Assembly: GCA_963789825.1 (NCBI GenBank)
Contig: CAWBME010000007.1
Span: 186,001-250,000 of the forward strand
Source of the DNA: PFL42 sp963789825
GTDB taxonomy: Bacteria; Chloroflexota; Anaerolineae; Anaerolineales; E44-bin32
Direction: 5' to 3'
DNA length: 64,000 nucleotides
A program made the translations under genes and the position numbers. Positions 9,854-19,372 of the stretch are shown piece after piece (positions within the stretch are counted from its first letter, which is position 1; each line of letters begins with the position of its first letter). A model generated the notes under the pieces. The model was not told the origin of the DNA. It ran no database searches and was given only the letters and a program-made list of their open reading frames with translations.

Positions 9854-10651
9854 TTGACAACCATCCTGGCGATCATGCCCCATCCCGACGACGCCGAGTT
9901 CTTTGCCGGGGGGACGTTGGCGCTGCGCGCCGATCAGGGGGATCGGGTCATCCTGGCAGTCGCCACCGATGGAGCGCTGGGATCATTCTCGATCCCCGCC
10001 CGGGAATTAGCGGCGCAGCGCATGGGCGAGGCCGAACGGGCGGCCTCCCTTCTGGGGATTGGCCTCGTCGAGTGGCTCGGGCATCCTGACGGCGGGTTGG
10101 ACAGCTTGCCGCCCGGTCAGCTGCGGCTGGAGATCGTGCGCTGCATCCGCAGCCACCGGCCGGATGAGGTCATCAGCCTCGATCCGCAGGATGCGAGCGA
10201 GGCGCATCCCGATCACCGGGCGCTGGCGCGGGCGGTGGTTGAGGCGCTGCTGTTCTCCCACCTGCCGCTGTTCGATCCCGGAAGTGGCAGCCAGCACATA
10301 CCCCACTGGGTGGCCGAGAAGTACTTCGCCGCAACCTCCTCGCACGGCGCCAATCGCTTCGTTGACATCGGCCTGACACTGGAACGGAAGCTGCAGGCCT
10401 TGCTCGAGCATCGAAGCCAGGTGGATTTCCTCGTGGAGGACGTTGCCCGTCAGGCGGCGCGTGCCGGGGTTGACCTGTCGTCACTGCTCGGCACGGCGGC
10501 CGCCTCTCCCCATCAGATGTTGGCGGCGGCCGTCCGCCTTCAGGCGGCGCAGGTGGGCGCGGCCGCCGGCATCGCCTTCGCCGAGGCCTTCCGCTACGCC
10601 CGTTTCCATCCATTCGTCGAGCAACTCCTCCCCGACGAGGGCGGAGCGTAG
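9854..10651 (+). CDS. PIG-L family N-deacetylase (LmbE-like)
   Basis: About 265 residues. The zinc motif PHPDDAE is at residues 8-14, right at the N-terminus as in all PIG-L proteins. A second metal/catalytic motif, EAHPDHRAL, lies near residue 118, and HPFVEQLLP closes the protein. The family removes N-acetyl groups from GlcNAc-type sugars (BshB, MshB, PIG-L). I use TTG at 9854 because GGAG lies eight bases upstream and the fold begins immediately; an in-frame GTG at 9833 is the alternative. It opens a run with a GH4 glycosidase and a sugar kinase, so a role in amino-sugar or glycoside breakdown is inferred. Confidence 0.85.
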   Translation: MTTILAIMPHPDDAEFFAGGTLALRADQGDRVILAVATDGALGSFSIPARELAAQRMGEAERAASLLGIGLVEWLGHPDGGLDSLPPGQLRLEIVRCIRSHRPDEVISLDPQDASEAHPDHRALARAVVEALLFSHLPLFDPGSGSQHIPHWVAEKYFAATSSHGANRFVDIGLTLERKLQALLEHRSQVDFLVEDVARQAARAGVDLSSLLGTAAASPHQMLAAAVRLQAAQVGAAAGIAFAEAFRYARFHPFVEQLLPDEGGA

Positions 10652-10685
10652 CGTTGTGGCGCAGGTCCGCCAGCGCAGGACAGGA

Positions 10686-12057
10686 ATGAAGATCGCCGTC
10701 CTCGGCGGTGGCGGCGTTCGCACGCCTTTGATCCTGCAGGCAATGGCGGCGCGTCAGTCGGAGCTGGGCCTGACGGAAGTAGCCTTGATGGATGTCGACC
10801 GCGCCAATCTGGATCGCGTGCTGGCGGTGGTGCACGCCATGACCCACCAGGAACCTCTGCCCTTTGAGCTGCACGCCTACTCGGAAGCCGCCCCTGCGCT
10901 GCGCGCCTCCGACTTCGTGGTCACCACTTTCCGCGTGGGCAACATGCAGGCCCGCGTCCTGGATGAGACCATCCCCCTGGCCCACGGCTTCCTCGGGCAG
11001 GAAACCACCGGCCCCGGCGGGATGGCGATGGCGCTGCGCAGCATCCCCGTGCTGCTGAAGTACATCGAAGTGATGCGCACAGAGTGCCCGCACGCCTGGC
11101 TGATCAACTTCGCCAATCCCTCGGGCCTGCTGGCCCAGGCCGCGCTCGACCTGGGAGCATGGCCCAGAACCGTCGGCATCTGCGACGCCCCCCACGGCAT
11201 GCAGCACGTCGCCGCTGAGCTGCTGAACGCCCCGATGGATGAAGTGCGGTTGGACTACTTCGGCCTGAATCACCTCGGCTGGGTCCGGCGAATCCTCCAC
11301 CAGGGCACGGATCATTTGCCGCTCTTCCTGCAGACTCTCGCTCAGGCGGGATCCTTTCCCGGACTTCCCTTCGAGCCCGAGCTCCTCACGACGCTGGGGC
11401 TGATCCCGAACGAGTATCTCTACTACTACTACTCGTCGCGCAGGGCTGTCGCCAATCTGCGGGCGGCGCCGGCCACCCGAGGCCAGGCCCTGCTGCAGAT
11501 GAACCAAGCCCTTGCCCGAGGATCTCGAGGTCTGCATCCGCTCTGAAGACGAAGCGGGGATCCTCTCGACCTATCAGGCCTACATGCGAGCACGCGGCGC
11601 GACCTACATGGCGGCGGAGACCAAAGACCGCCACCCGGCGGCGGGACTGCAGCCGGAATGGATCCATGCCTTGGCCACCGAAGGGTATGCGGGGGTCGCG
11701 CTCAATGTCATCGCCGCGCTGTCCGGCGGGGGCACGCGTCAGGCGATCGTCAATCTGCCGAACGGGACCGCGATCGAGGGCATGTCCTCGACGGACGTGG
11801 TTGAGGTGGCAGCGTCCATCTCTGCGCAGGGCGCCACGCCGCTGGCCATCGGGCCGATTCCGGATCACTGCCTTGGCTTGATGAAGCAGGTCAAGGCCTT
11901 CGAGAAGCTGACTATCGAATCGGTGCGCGACGCCTCGCTGGCGAAGGCCCGTACAGCCCTCGCCCTGCACCCCCTGGTGGCGGATGAGACTGCCGCCAGG
12001 ATCATCCTCGATGAGTACCGGGAGGCACACCGGGAGTACTTCCCGAACCTCGCCTGA
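10686..12057 (+). CDS. family 4 glycosyl hydrolase (frameshifted)
   Basis: Starts with the NAD-binding motif GGGGVRTP (7-14) of GH4, the NAD- and Mn-dependent glycosidases. The family metal site is visible as GICDAPHGM (near 165), and GLNHLGWV (near 194) carries the conserved Asn-His. Glu-rich EYLYYYYSSRRA follows. At about 11500-11520 the frame shifts by one extra base, and the remainder (LPEDLEVCIRSEDEAG to the C-terminal REYFPNLA) completes a protein of about 456 residues, normal for the family. It acts on 6-phospho- or unphosphorylated alpha- or beta-glycosides; the sequence does not decide which. Lies 34 bases after the deacetylase and before a sugar kinase, suggesting one operon. Confidence 0.85.
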
Positions 12058-12103
12058 GCGCCGTCCAACCCTGGAGCGGCGAATTCGCCGACCGGAGAGC
12101 GGA

Positions 12104-13036
12104 ATGTACGACGTCGTGGTCGCGGGAGACTACTGTCTGGACTTGATCTTCGCCCGACTGGAGGCCTTCCCTTCGCTCGGGGTGGAGGTGGTCAGTCGAT
12201 CCTTCGGCGTGGTGCCCGGCGCCGCCTACAACCCGGTTGTGGCCATGCACCGCCTGGGGCTGCGCGTCGGCTGGGCCGCCGATTTTGGCAACGATGACTT
12301 CTCGCGCCAGGCCCTGGAGTTCGCGCGTGGCGAGGGGCTGGACGAGGCGCTGTTCGTTCACCACAAGCGCCCGCTGCGCAAGATCACGGTGGCGCTGACC
12401 TTCCCCGAAGACCGAGCCTTCGTCGCCTACTACGATCCGAATCCCAAGGTCCCGGCCGCCGTCCGGCAGATGGCCAAGATCCACACACGCCTCGCCTACA
12501 TACCCGGGATGTACACCGGCCCGGCCTTCGACTCAGGCCTGCGCTTCCTGCGCGCGCAGTCCGCTCAAATCATGATGGACGGGAATCTATTCAGCGCAAA
12601 CGACGCCAACCATACCGACGTGCGCCGCGTGCTGGGTACCCTGGATGCATTCCTCCCCAATCGGCTTGAGGCGCAGATGATGACCGGCGAGAGCGACATG
12701 GAAGCCGCCCTGCGGCGCCTCCAGGCCCTGACCCGGATGCCCATCCTGAAGGCAGGCAGCGACGGCGCCTACGCCATCCAGGATGGCGAGCTGATCCACT
12801 GTGAGGCGCTGACCCTCGAGCCGCTGGACACAACCGGCGCCGGCGACTGCTTTGGCGCCGGGTTCATCAAAGCCTGGCTCGACGACCTCCCGCTGGAAGA
12901 CTGTCTGCGTTGGGGCAATATCGCCGGTGGGTTGTCGACTCTGGGACACGGCGGCACAGGTCAAGTGGTCCGCTCCGAAGACGTGCTGCCCCACCTTGGC
13001 CGGCTTGCCTGCAGCCGCCGTAGGCTGTTGCCGTGA
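12104..13036 (+). CDS. PfkB family carbohydrate kinase
   Basis: A 310-residue ribokinase-fold protein. The C-terminal signature DTTGAGDCFGAGFIKAWL (about 242-259) holds the anion hole and catalytic Asp of PfkB kinases; an N-terminal GxxxNPVVAMHRLG block resembles the first signature in degenerate form. It phosphorylates a sugar or nucleoside with ATP; the exact substrate is unknown. ATG has GGAGAGCGGA just upstream. It lies 46 bases after the GH4 gene in the same direction, so the three enzymes may deacetylate, cleave and phosphorylate products of one glycoside. No transporter is linked. Confidence 0.85.
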   Translation: MYDVVVAGDYCLDLIFARLEAFPSLGVEVVSRSFGVVPGAAYNPVVAMHRLGLRVGWAADFGNDDFSRQALEFARGEGLDEALFVHHKRPLRKITVALTFPEDRAFVAYYDPNPKVPAAVRQMAKIHTRLAYIPGMYTGPAFDSGLRFLRAQSAQIMMDGNLFSANDANHTDVRRVLGTLDAFLPNRLEAQMMTGESDMEAALRRLQALTRMPILKAGSDGAYAIQDGELIHCEALTLEPLDTTGAGDCFGAGFIKAWLDDLPLEDCLRWGNIAGGLSTLGHGGTGQVVRSEDVLPHLGRLACSRRRLLP

Positions 13037-13136
13037 TCCAGCCTCGCCGAACGCGTCGCACACCGCCGGGCCCCGGCCCAGGTCAGGGCGACAGCGGCGG
13101 CGCTTGGATGCTTGACCTCCTCAGGCTGGCCGTCCG

Positions 13137-14255
13137 ATGAAGATACGATCCATCGACACGTCCCACGCCCGCGACGTCCGGCGCTTCGTCGCCATGCCGT
13201 TCACCATCTACCGCGGAAGCCCAACCTGGGTCCCACCGATGGAACGGGACGTGCGTCGTATGCTGGACCGCAGACGACATCCGTTCTACGCCCACTCCGA
13301 TGCGGCGTTTCTATTGGCCGAGCAGGATGGGTCCCCCGTCGGGCGCCTTGCAGTGCTCGACAACCGTCACTACAACGAGTTCAACCGCGAGTCCACCGCA
13401 TTCTTCTATCTGTTCGAATGCATCAATGACCTCCCCACTGCCGGTGCCCTGTTCGAGCAGGCCTTCGAATGGGCGCATAGCCGGGGGCTCACTCAGGTCT
13501 TCGGCCCGAAAGGCTTCACCGCCCTCGACGGGATGGGGATGCTGGTGCGCGGCTTTGAGCACAGGCCGGCGTTGGGCATCCCCTACAACCTCGATTACTA
13601 CCCGGGGCTGCTCGAGGCCCTCGGTTTCGAGCCGGCCGGGGATTCGCTCTCCGGATACTTGAGCCGTGACACCCGCCTACCGGACCGGCTTTTCGAGGGG
13701 GCCGAAATCGTCCGGCGCCGCCGCGGGCTGCGGTTGGCGCGCATCGAATCCCGCTCTGACCTACGGGCATGGGTCCCGCGCCTGCGGGATCTGTACAACC
13801 AGTCGCTGGGCGGCACGTCCGGCAACGTCCCGCTCACCGAGGACGAAGCCCGGACAATGGGCGACCAACTCTTGTGGTTCGCTGACCCGCGGCTGATCAA
13901 GATCGTGCTCAAGGACGATGAGCCAGTCGGGTTCCTGTTCGCCTACCCCGACATCTCGGCGGCACTGCAACGCTGCCGGGGTCGGCTGTTCCCAGTGGGT
14001 TGGCTGGATGCCTTGCTCGAGCTACGCCGCACCCGCTGGATCAACATCAACGGCGCCGGGATGACCGAGAAGTACCGCGGCCTGGGCGGAACGGCGATCC
14101 TGTTCTCCGAGATGGCGCGCAGCGTCCGCCAGGGTCGCTACCAGCATGCCGATGTTGTCCAGATCGGCGCCGAGAACGATCGCATGTTGCGCGAGCTGCG
14201 CCAGATCGGGATCGATTTCTACAAGACCCACCGCATGTACCGGCGCGCGGTGTAG
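13137..14255 (+). CDS. GNAT-fold acetyltransferase-like protein
   Basis: A 372-residue protein of the large GNAT-like family related to E. coli YghO. The N-terminal part has FYRGSPTWVPP-like and HPFYAHSDAAFLLAE segments; the centre has a conserved GFTALDGMGMLVRGFE block and the C-terminal half a GNAT-like core with KYRGLGGTAILFSEMAR as a plausible acetyl-CoA loop. It ends with FYKTHRMYRR, a motif shared by family members. No substrate is known. It lies 100 bases after the kinase and may be transcribed with it. Confidence 0.7.
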   Translation: MKIRSIDTSHARDVRRFVAMPFTIYRGSPTWVPPMERDVRRMLDRRRHPFYAHSDAAFLLAEQDGSPVGRLAVLDNRHYNEFNRESTAFFYLFECINDLPTAGALFEQAFEWAHSRGLTQVFGPKGFTALDGMGMLVRGFEHRPALGIPYNLDYYPGLLEALGFEPAGDSLSGYLSRDTRLPDRLFEGAEIVRRRRGLRLARIESRSDLRAWVPRLRDLYNQSLGGTSGNVPLTEDEARTMGDQLLWFADPRLIKIVLKDDEPVGFLFAYPDISAALQRCRGRLFPVGWLDALLELRRTRWININGAGMTEKYRGLGGTAILFSEMARSVRQGRYQHADVVQIGAENDRMLRELRQIGIDFYKTHRMYRRAV

Positions 14256-14340
14256 ACCATCCACTGTGCGCATCTCACCTCCGCATCGCCCATGTGGAGC
14301 CCAGGGCATCCACTTCGATTGTGTTGGGGGCGAGCCGGCA

Positions 14341-15539
14341 CTACACCAGGTCGACAAACACCTGATTGGAGAGTAGCCAGCCGCGCCGAGTTCAGGCGCA
14401 ACCGATCCTCGTTCAGCTCTAGCAACCCCTCAGCCTGCCAACGGCTCACCACCTCCGGGAATGCCTCCTGGGGAGTGAGCCCGAAGCGCGAGCGGAACAC
14501 CCCAGCCGGGACACCATCCTCCAGCAGACGGAGGCCCATCAGCAGCGTCTCGCGCATCTCGGTCTCGCGATCGATCGGCAGTCGTGAAGCGGCGGCTGCC
14601 GAGAACGGGAAGGGCTCGCGGTGCGGGCAGGTGAGGCGCTGGATGTAGGCTTGCGGCGAGAGCACATTGGCGTAACGGAAGCCGGCGGTGGAGCCATGCG
14701 CGCCCGCCCCGAGTCCCAAATAGGGCAGATTGCGCCAGTAGCGCAGGTTGTGGCGGCAGACCCATCCGCGAGCATCCGGGTCGGATGGACTCCCCGGCCG
14801 CCGCCGGGCCCAGTTGGAGATCTCGTAGTGGATGTACCCGGCAGCGTCGAGCGCGTCGCAGGCCGCATCATACATCTCAGCTGCCAGGTCCGGCTCGGGC
14901 GCCGGGAGGATTCCACTGTGCACCCGAGCGGCCAATGGCGTGTCCTCCTCGACGCTCAGCATGTACAGCGAGAGGTGCTCCGGGTGCAAACCGAGCGCGG
15001 CCTGCAGCGAGTTCACGCCAGCTCTCCATCGTCTGGGTCATCACCCCCAGCATCAGGTCCAGGTTGAGATTGTCGAAGCCCGCGGATCTCGCCTCGCGCA
15101 CCGCAGCTTCGACCTGGCCGAAGTCGTGGGCCCGTTCCAGCAAGCGCAGGATCGAAGGATCGGCGGACTGCGCCCCAAGCGACAGCCGGTTGATCCCCGC
15201 CTCGCGCAACGCGCCCAGCGCCGCCCGCGTGACCGTGCCGGGGTTCGCCTCCAGCGTGATCTCCGCACCCGTCTCCACGTCGAACGCGCCTCGCAGCGTG
15301 CCCAGGATGCGACGCAGGGACTTGGCAGGAAGCAGCGAGGGTGTACCCCCACCGAAGAAGATGGTGTCAACCCCCCGCGGCTCGCCTTCCGGCCACGCCG
15401 CCCCCACCATTCTGGCCTCGGCGCACAAGGCCTCGATATAGGAAGGGATCAGGCTTTCCAGTCCGGCGTAGGTGTTGAAGTCGCAATAGGCGCAGCGGTG
15501 AGTGCAGAAGGGAATATGCAGATACACGCCGTGGGTCAC
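14341..15539 (-). CDS. hemW: radical SAM protein HemW (two frameshifts)
   Basis: The N-terminus contains the radical SAM cluster motif with spacing CxxxCxxC (Cys12, Cys16, Cys19, in FCTHRCAYCDF) and then FFGGGTPSLL and LEANPGT, all typical of HemW, the haem chaperone long misnamed oxygen-independent coproporphyrinogen oxidase. HemW has this three-Cys motif and a CDF, as here. One shift lies near 15010-15016 (MESW to NSLQAALGLHPEHLSLYML). A second near 14385 is needed to reach the canonical C-terminal GWLLSNQVFVDLV and the stop at 14341. Both are consistent with one extra base each. Confidence 0.88.
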
Positions 15540-15643
15540 AGCGGCATTCTAGCATGCGGCCCGTTGAGGCCTTCGGGCTGCTTGCCGTGCGATGAGGAGC
15601 AAGGCAGAATAGGGTCCATCTCCGCATGCCCTGGGTGCATCGC

Positions 15644-16546
15644 ATGAGCAAATTGACCAGCTTGCAGGCCGCCGTCTCTGATCACGTGCACGATGGAGAT
15701 TGCGTGTACGCCGCCGGCTTCACCCACCTGATCCCGTTCGCTGCGGGTCACGAGATCATCCGGCAGGGCAAGCGGGAGCTGACCCTGGCGCGGGCGACGC
15801 CCGACCTGATCTACGATCAGATGGTGGCCGCCGGCTGCGCCCGCAAGCTGATCTTTTCCTACTCCGGCAATCCAGGTGTGGGGTCGTTGCGCGTTGTTCG
15901 GGAGCAAATCGAGCTGGGGAAGCTGGAATGGGAGGAATACTCCCACTTCTCGATGATCGTGCGCCTGGCGGCTGGCGCGGCCGGCGTGCCCTTTCTCCCG
16001 ATGAACCCGACCGGCGCCGGCGATCTCGAGCGGGTCAACTCGAACTTTCGCCGTCTGCCCAACCCCTACGGCGAGGGCGAGGTGGTGACCGTGCCGGCGC
16101 TGCAGCCGGACGTCGCCATCATCCATGCCCAGCGGGCCGACGCCGATGGCAACTGCCATCTGTGGGGAATCATCGGCGAGCAGAAGGAGGCCGCCTTCGC
16201 CTCCAGCCGAGTGATCCTCACCGCCGAGGAGATCGTCCCGGCCGAGGTGATACGCTCCGATCCGAATCGAACGCTGATCTCCGGGCTGGCCGTCACCGCT
16301 GTCTGTCATGTGCCGTACTGCGCCCATCCCTCCTACACCCAGGGCTACTATGATCGCGACAATCCCTTCTATCTAGAGTGGGATCGCCTAAGCAGCGAGG
16401 CGGGCAAGGTGAAGGCTTGGCTCGACGAATGGGTCTACGGTGTCCCGGACCGGGACCACTACTGGCAGAAACTCGGACCCGAAGCGCACGCTCGGCTGCA
16501 GGTGGCGCCGCGCTGGAGCGAGCCGGTCAACTACGGCCAACATTAG
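15644..16546 (+). CDS. CoA-transferase alpha subunit
   Basis: A 300-residue class I CoA-transferase subunit of the glutaconate/3-oxoacid CoA-transferase A type. It has the early glycine-rich AAGFTHLIPFAAGHEIIR, and FSYSGNPGVGSL and PMNPTGAGDLERVN blocks in the core. A CoA-transferase swaps CoA between acyl-CoA and a free acid; the substrate is not evident. I prefer ATG at 15644 to the in-frame ATG at 15626, since alignment of the family begins at MSKLTSLQAAV. The beta subunit follows after 45 bases, then an aminotransferase, which points to amino-acid or beta-amino-acid catabolism. Confidence 0.82.
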   Translation: MSKLTSLQAAVSDHVHDGDCVYAAGFTHLIPFAAGHEIIRQGKRELTLARATPDLIYDQMVAAGCARKLIFSYSGNPGVGSLRVVREQIELGKLEWEEYSHFSMIVRLAAGAAGVPFLPMNPTGAGDLERVNSNFRRLPNPYGEGEVVTVPALQPDVAIIHAQRADADGNCHLWGIIGEQKEAAFASSRVILTAEEIVPAEVIRSDPNRTLISGLAVTAVCHVPYCAHPSYTQGYYDRDNPFYLEWDRLSSEAGKVKAWLDEWVYGVPDRDHYWQKLGPEAHARLQVAPRWSEPVNYGQH

Positions 16547-16591
16547 ACCCGGTCCTTCCGCCGGTGACTCCGGCGGCATGAGGTGCCTGCA

Positions 16592-17359
16592 ATGGACTAC
16601 ACTGCCTCCGAGCTGATGACCGTCAACGCCGCCCGCCAGCTGCGCGACCACGACGTGGTGTTCGTCGGTGTCGGCATTCCCAACCTGGCCTGCAACCTCG
16701 CCCGGCGCACCCACGCCCCGGAACTGGTGATGATCTACGAATTGGGCGTGATCGGCGCGCAGCCGGAAAGACTGCCTCTGTCGATCGGCGACCCGTCGTT
16801 GGTGTCCGGTGCGCTGGCGGTGTGCTCGATGTTCGAGATCTTCGCCTACTACCTGCAACGGGGACACGTCTCGGTGGGGTTCATGGGTGGGGCGCAGATC
16901 GATCAGTTCGCCAATGTCAATGCCACCGTGATCGGCGAATACGAGCATCCCAAGGTGCGCCTGCCGGGATCTGGCGGATCGATGGAAATCGCCGCCTTTG
17001 CCGACCGCTGCTACTTCATCACGCCGCACCAGAAGCGCCGCTTCCCGGCGCGCTGCGATTTCCGCACCTCGGCCGGTTTCCTCGACGGCCGCCCGAGGCG
17101 CACCGCCCTCGGCCTGCGCGGCGGCGGTCCGGCAGCGGTGGTGACCGACCTTGGGATGATGCAGCCCGACGAGAATGGCGAACTGACGCTGACCGCGGTG
17201 CATCCCGGCATCGACCCGGCGCAGGCGCAGGCCAACACCGGTTGGCCGCTCAAGCTTGCCGCTCTGCTGACGACCACCGAGCCGCCCACCGCTCGCGAAC
17301 TGCAGATCCTGCGCGAGCTGGATCCGGCCGGCGTGTACCTGAGCAGCGCCGGCGGGTGA
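16592..17359 (+). CDS. CoA-transferase beta subunit
   Basis: A 255-residue partner of the preceding subunit. YELGVIGAQP (about 50-59) contains the Glu that in class I CoA-transferases forms the glutamyl-CoA intermediate. GSGGSMEIAAFA (about 130-141) is the conserved glycine loop, and VTDLGMMQPDENGELTLT is the family's near-C-terminal block. The two subunits would form an alpha2-beta2 enzyme in the cytosol. The gene is followed after 49 bases by the aminotransferase in the same direction. Confidence 0.82.
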   Translation: MDYTASELMTVNAARQLRDHDVVFVGVGIPNLACNLARRTHAPELVMIYELGVIGAQPERLPLSIGDPSLVSGALAVCSMFEIFAYYLQRGHVSVGFMGGAQIDQFANVNATVIGEYEHPKVRLPGSGGSMEIAAFADRCYFITPHQKRRFPARCDFRTSAGFLDGRPRRTALGLRGGGPAAVVTDLGMMQPDENGELTLTAVHPGIDPAQAQANTGWPLKLAALLTTTEPPTARELQILRELDPAGVYLSSAGG

Positions 17360-17408
17360 CCGGCGACGGGCTCCACGCGCGTGGGCCGTGTGCAGCCTGC
17401 GGGAGACG

Positions 17409-18764
17409 ATGATGGACTCCGGTATCGAAGATTCCCAGATCCTGCCCCTCAGCCTGGAGCACAACTTCTGGACCTGGTCCGCCCAAGGACGGGTCCAGCC
17501 GATCGCCGTCACGCGCGCCCAGGGCGTGCACTTCTGGGACGCCGACGGCCGGCGCTACCTCGACCTGAACTCGATGGTGATGTGCTGCAACATCGGCCAC
17601 GGCGACCGGCGCGTGATCGACGCCATTGCCCGCCAGGCCAACGAGTTGGTCTTTGCCGGCCCGGGGATGGCCACGCGCCCCCGCGCCGAGCTCGGCCAGC
17701 TGCTGGCGGAGATCACCCCGGGCGACCTCGATCGCTTCCTATTCACGCTGGGTGGGGCCGACGCCAATGAGCACGCCATCAAACTGGCCCGTGGCCACAC
17801 TGGCCGGCACAAGATCCTGGCACGCTATCGCTCCTATCATGGCGCCACAGCCGGGGCGATCGCCGCCACCGGTGATCCGCGGCGGGTGGCCTGGGAACCC
17901 GGCGTGATGCCCGGCGTCGTGCACTTCCTCGATCCCTATGCGTACCGCTCAGCTTTTCACCCGCCGGACCGCCCGGCGGATCCCGAGACTGTCGGAGGCG
18001 ATTTCCTGCGCCACCTGGAGGAGGTCATCACGCTGGAGGGTCCGGAGACGATCGCCGCGGTGCTGCTGGAGACCGTCACCGGCACGAATGGGGTGATTGT
18101 TCCGCCTCCAGGCTACCTGCAGGGCGTACGCCGGGTGTGCGATCGCCACGGCATCCTGCTGATCTGTGACGAGGTGATGAGCGGGTTCGGCCGCACCGGG
18201 AAGTGGTTCGCCGTGGATCACTGGGACGTCGTCCCCGACCTGATGACGATGGCCAAGGGCCTGACCTCGGGCTACGCGCCGCTCGGGGCGGTGGCGATGC
18301 GCCAGAAGATCGCCGATTCCTTCCGCGACCGGGTGTATCAGGGGGGATTGACCTACAACGCTCACCCGCTATCCATGGCCGCCGCCATCGCCAACATCCG
18401 GGTGATGCAGGATGATGGGTTGATCGAACGCGCCGAACGGATGGGCAAAGTCTTGGCGAGGCTGCTAAGCGATCTGGGAGAAGTACACCCTTCGGTCGGG
18501 GAGGTCCGCTCGATCGGCTTGTTCGCCGCCATCGAGCTCGTCCGCGACCGCCGCACGCGCGAACCGCTGGCACCGTTCGGCGGGAGCAGCCCTGTGATGG
18601 AAGCGATCCGCCGCAACCTGCTCCAGAACGGCGTATTCCTCTACACCCACTGGCACACGCTGCTGGTCATTCCTCCGCTGATCATCACCGAAGAGCAGCT
18701 CGAAGAGGGATTCGCCAGAATCGACCAGGCCTTGCGCTTGGCCGACGAAGCCGCTGTCTCGTAG
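17409..18764 (+). CDS. class III PLP-dependent aminotransferase
   Basis: About 451 residues. It has the class III layout: an N-terminal FWDADGRRYLDL block, GGADANEHAIKLAR, then LLICDEVMSGFGRTGKWF, whose Asp binds the pyridine N, and MAKGLTSGYAPLGAV (near 281-295) with the Schiff-base Lys. The closest functional types are taurine- or beta-alanine-pyruvate and gamma-amino acid transaminases. Two ATG codons lie side by side (17409, 17412) after GGGAGA, and either could start. Together with the CoA-transferase upstream the product would be an aldehyde or keto acid that is then activated with CoA; this pairing is inference. Confidence 0.85.
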   Translation: MMDSGIEDSQILPLSLEHNFWTWSAQGRVQPIAVTRAQGVHFWDADGRRYLDLNSMVMCCNIGHGDRRVIDAIARQANELVFAGPGMATRPRAELGQLLAEITPGDLDRFLFTLGGADANEHAIKLARGHTGRHKILARYRSYHGATAGAIAATGDPRRVAWEPGVMPGVVHFLDPYAYRSAFHPPDRPADPETVGGDFLRHLEEVITLEGPETIAAVLLETVTGTNGVIVPPPGYLQGVRRVCDRHGILLICDEVMSGFGRTGKWFAVDHWDVVPDLMTMAKGLTSGYAPLGAVAMRQKIADSFRDRVYQGGLTYNAHPLSMAAAIANIRVMQDDGLIERAERMGKVLARLLSDLGEVHPSVGEVRSIGLFAAIELVRDRRTREPLAPFGGSSPVMEAIRRNLLQNGVFLYTHWHTLLVIPPLIITEEQLEEGFARIDQALRLADEAAVS

Positions 18765-19137
18765 CTGCCTGCGAGCGAAACGCACGTGGCGTCAATCGGC
18801 TGAACCGCCGGCACTCCAGGGGCGGCCTCTCGTTCGGGTCTCGCTGGTCCCGACCCCGGCCGAGCGCACTTCGCTCCGGGATCGCCCTACCCTTCGTTCC
18901 GAGACGCCGGTCAAGGGACAGACCCGTCCCATCCGTGCCCCAGCTCACATGCGCAGCCGATTCCGCTCAGGTCAGGCGCTCGACGGAGGGATCGCGCCGC
19001 TGGTGGAAGTTGCGGTCATGATTCTGCCGGTGAACGTGGGGTTCTGGTTTCGGCGCCGCTGGTTCGGTGCCCCCTCGGCTGCGGAGCCGCTGGCGTCTTC
19101 TGGCTGACCGTGAATTGAGTCCATTGGCGGAACGGCG
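18765..19137. other. 373-base intergenic stretch, nothing recognised
   Basis: GC-rich, no family-like reading frame and no RNA consensus seen. It separates the aminotransferase gene from a convergent tRNA transcription unit. Confidence 0.4.
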
Positions 19138-19169
19138 GCGGGGCTTGAAGTGTGTCCCTCAAGCCCCGC
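19138..19169 (-). terminator. terminator hairpin downstream of tRNA-Met
   Basis: GCGGGGCTTGA and TCAAGCCCCGC face each other across ten bases. It lies 53 bases beyond the tRNA 3' end on its transcript. No strong U-tract follows. Confidence 0.55.
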
Positions 19170-19222
19170 AGGTTCGTTTGCCTCTCAGCTCCGGGCGGTC
19201 GGCGACCCGGCGGAGGTCGAGG

Positions 19223-19295
19223 TGGCGGGTCCGGGACTTGAACCCGGGACACGAGGCTTATGAGTCCCCTGCTCTGCCAACTGAGCTAACCCGCC
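19223..19295 (-). tRNA. tRNA-Met (CAT), elongator
   Basis: Read on the minus strand: acceptor GGCGGGT/ACCCGCC, D-arm GCTC/GAGC, anticodon stem GGGGA/GCCTC around CTCATAA, T-arm CCGGG/CCCGG around TTCAAGT, discriminator A. The acceptor is fully paired, unlike the initiator at 26676. The anticodon stem shows one A31-G39 mismatch next to the loop. An Ile2 tRNA (lysidine-modified CAT) cannot be fully excluded. Confidence 0.9.
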
Positions 19296-19336
19296 AGCAC
19301 ATTGCGGCTGCCGCTGCGCGCCGGCACCGTTTGAGG

Positions 19337-19365
19337 ATTATACCGGTCGGGCAAAGATGTGACAA
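19337..19365 (-). promoter_or_regulatory. promoter of tRNA-Met
   Basis: On the minus strand TTGTCA (19360-19365), 17-base spacer, TATAAT (19337-19342). It sits 42 bases before the tRNA 5' end, leaving a short precursor leader. Confidence 0.7.
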
Positions 19366-19372
19366 GAACCGG

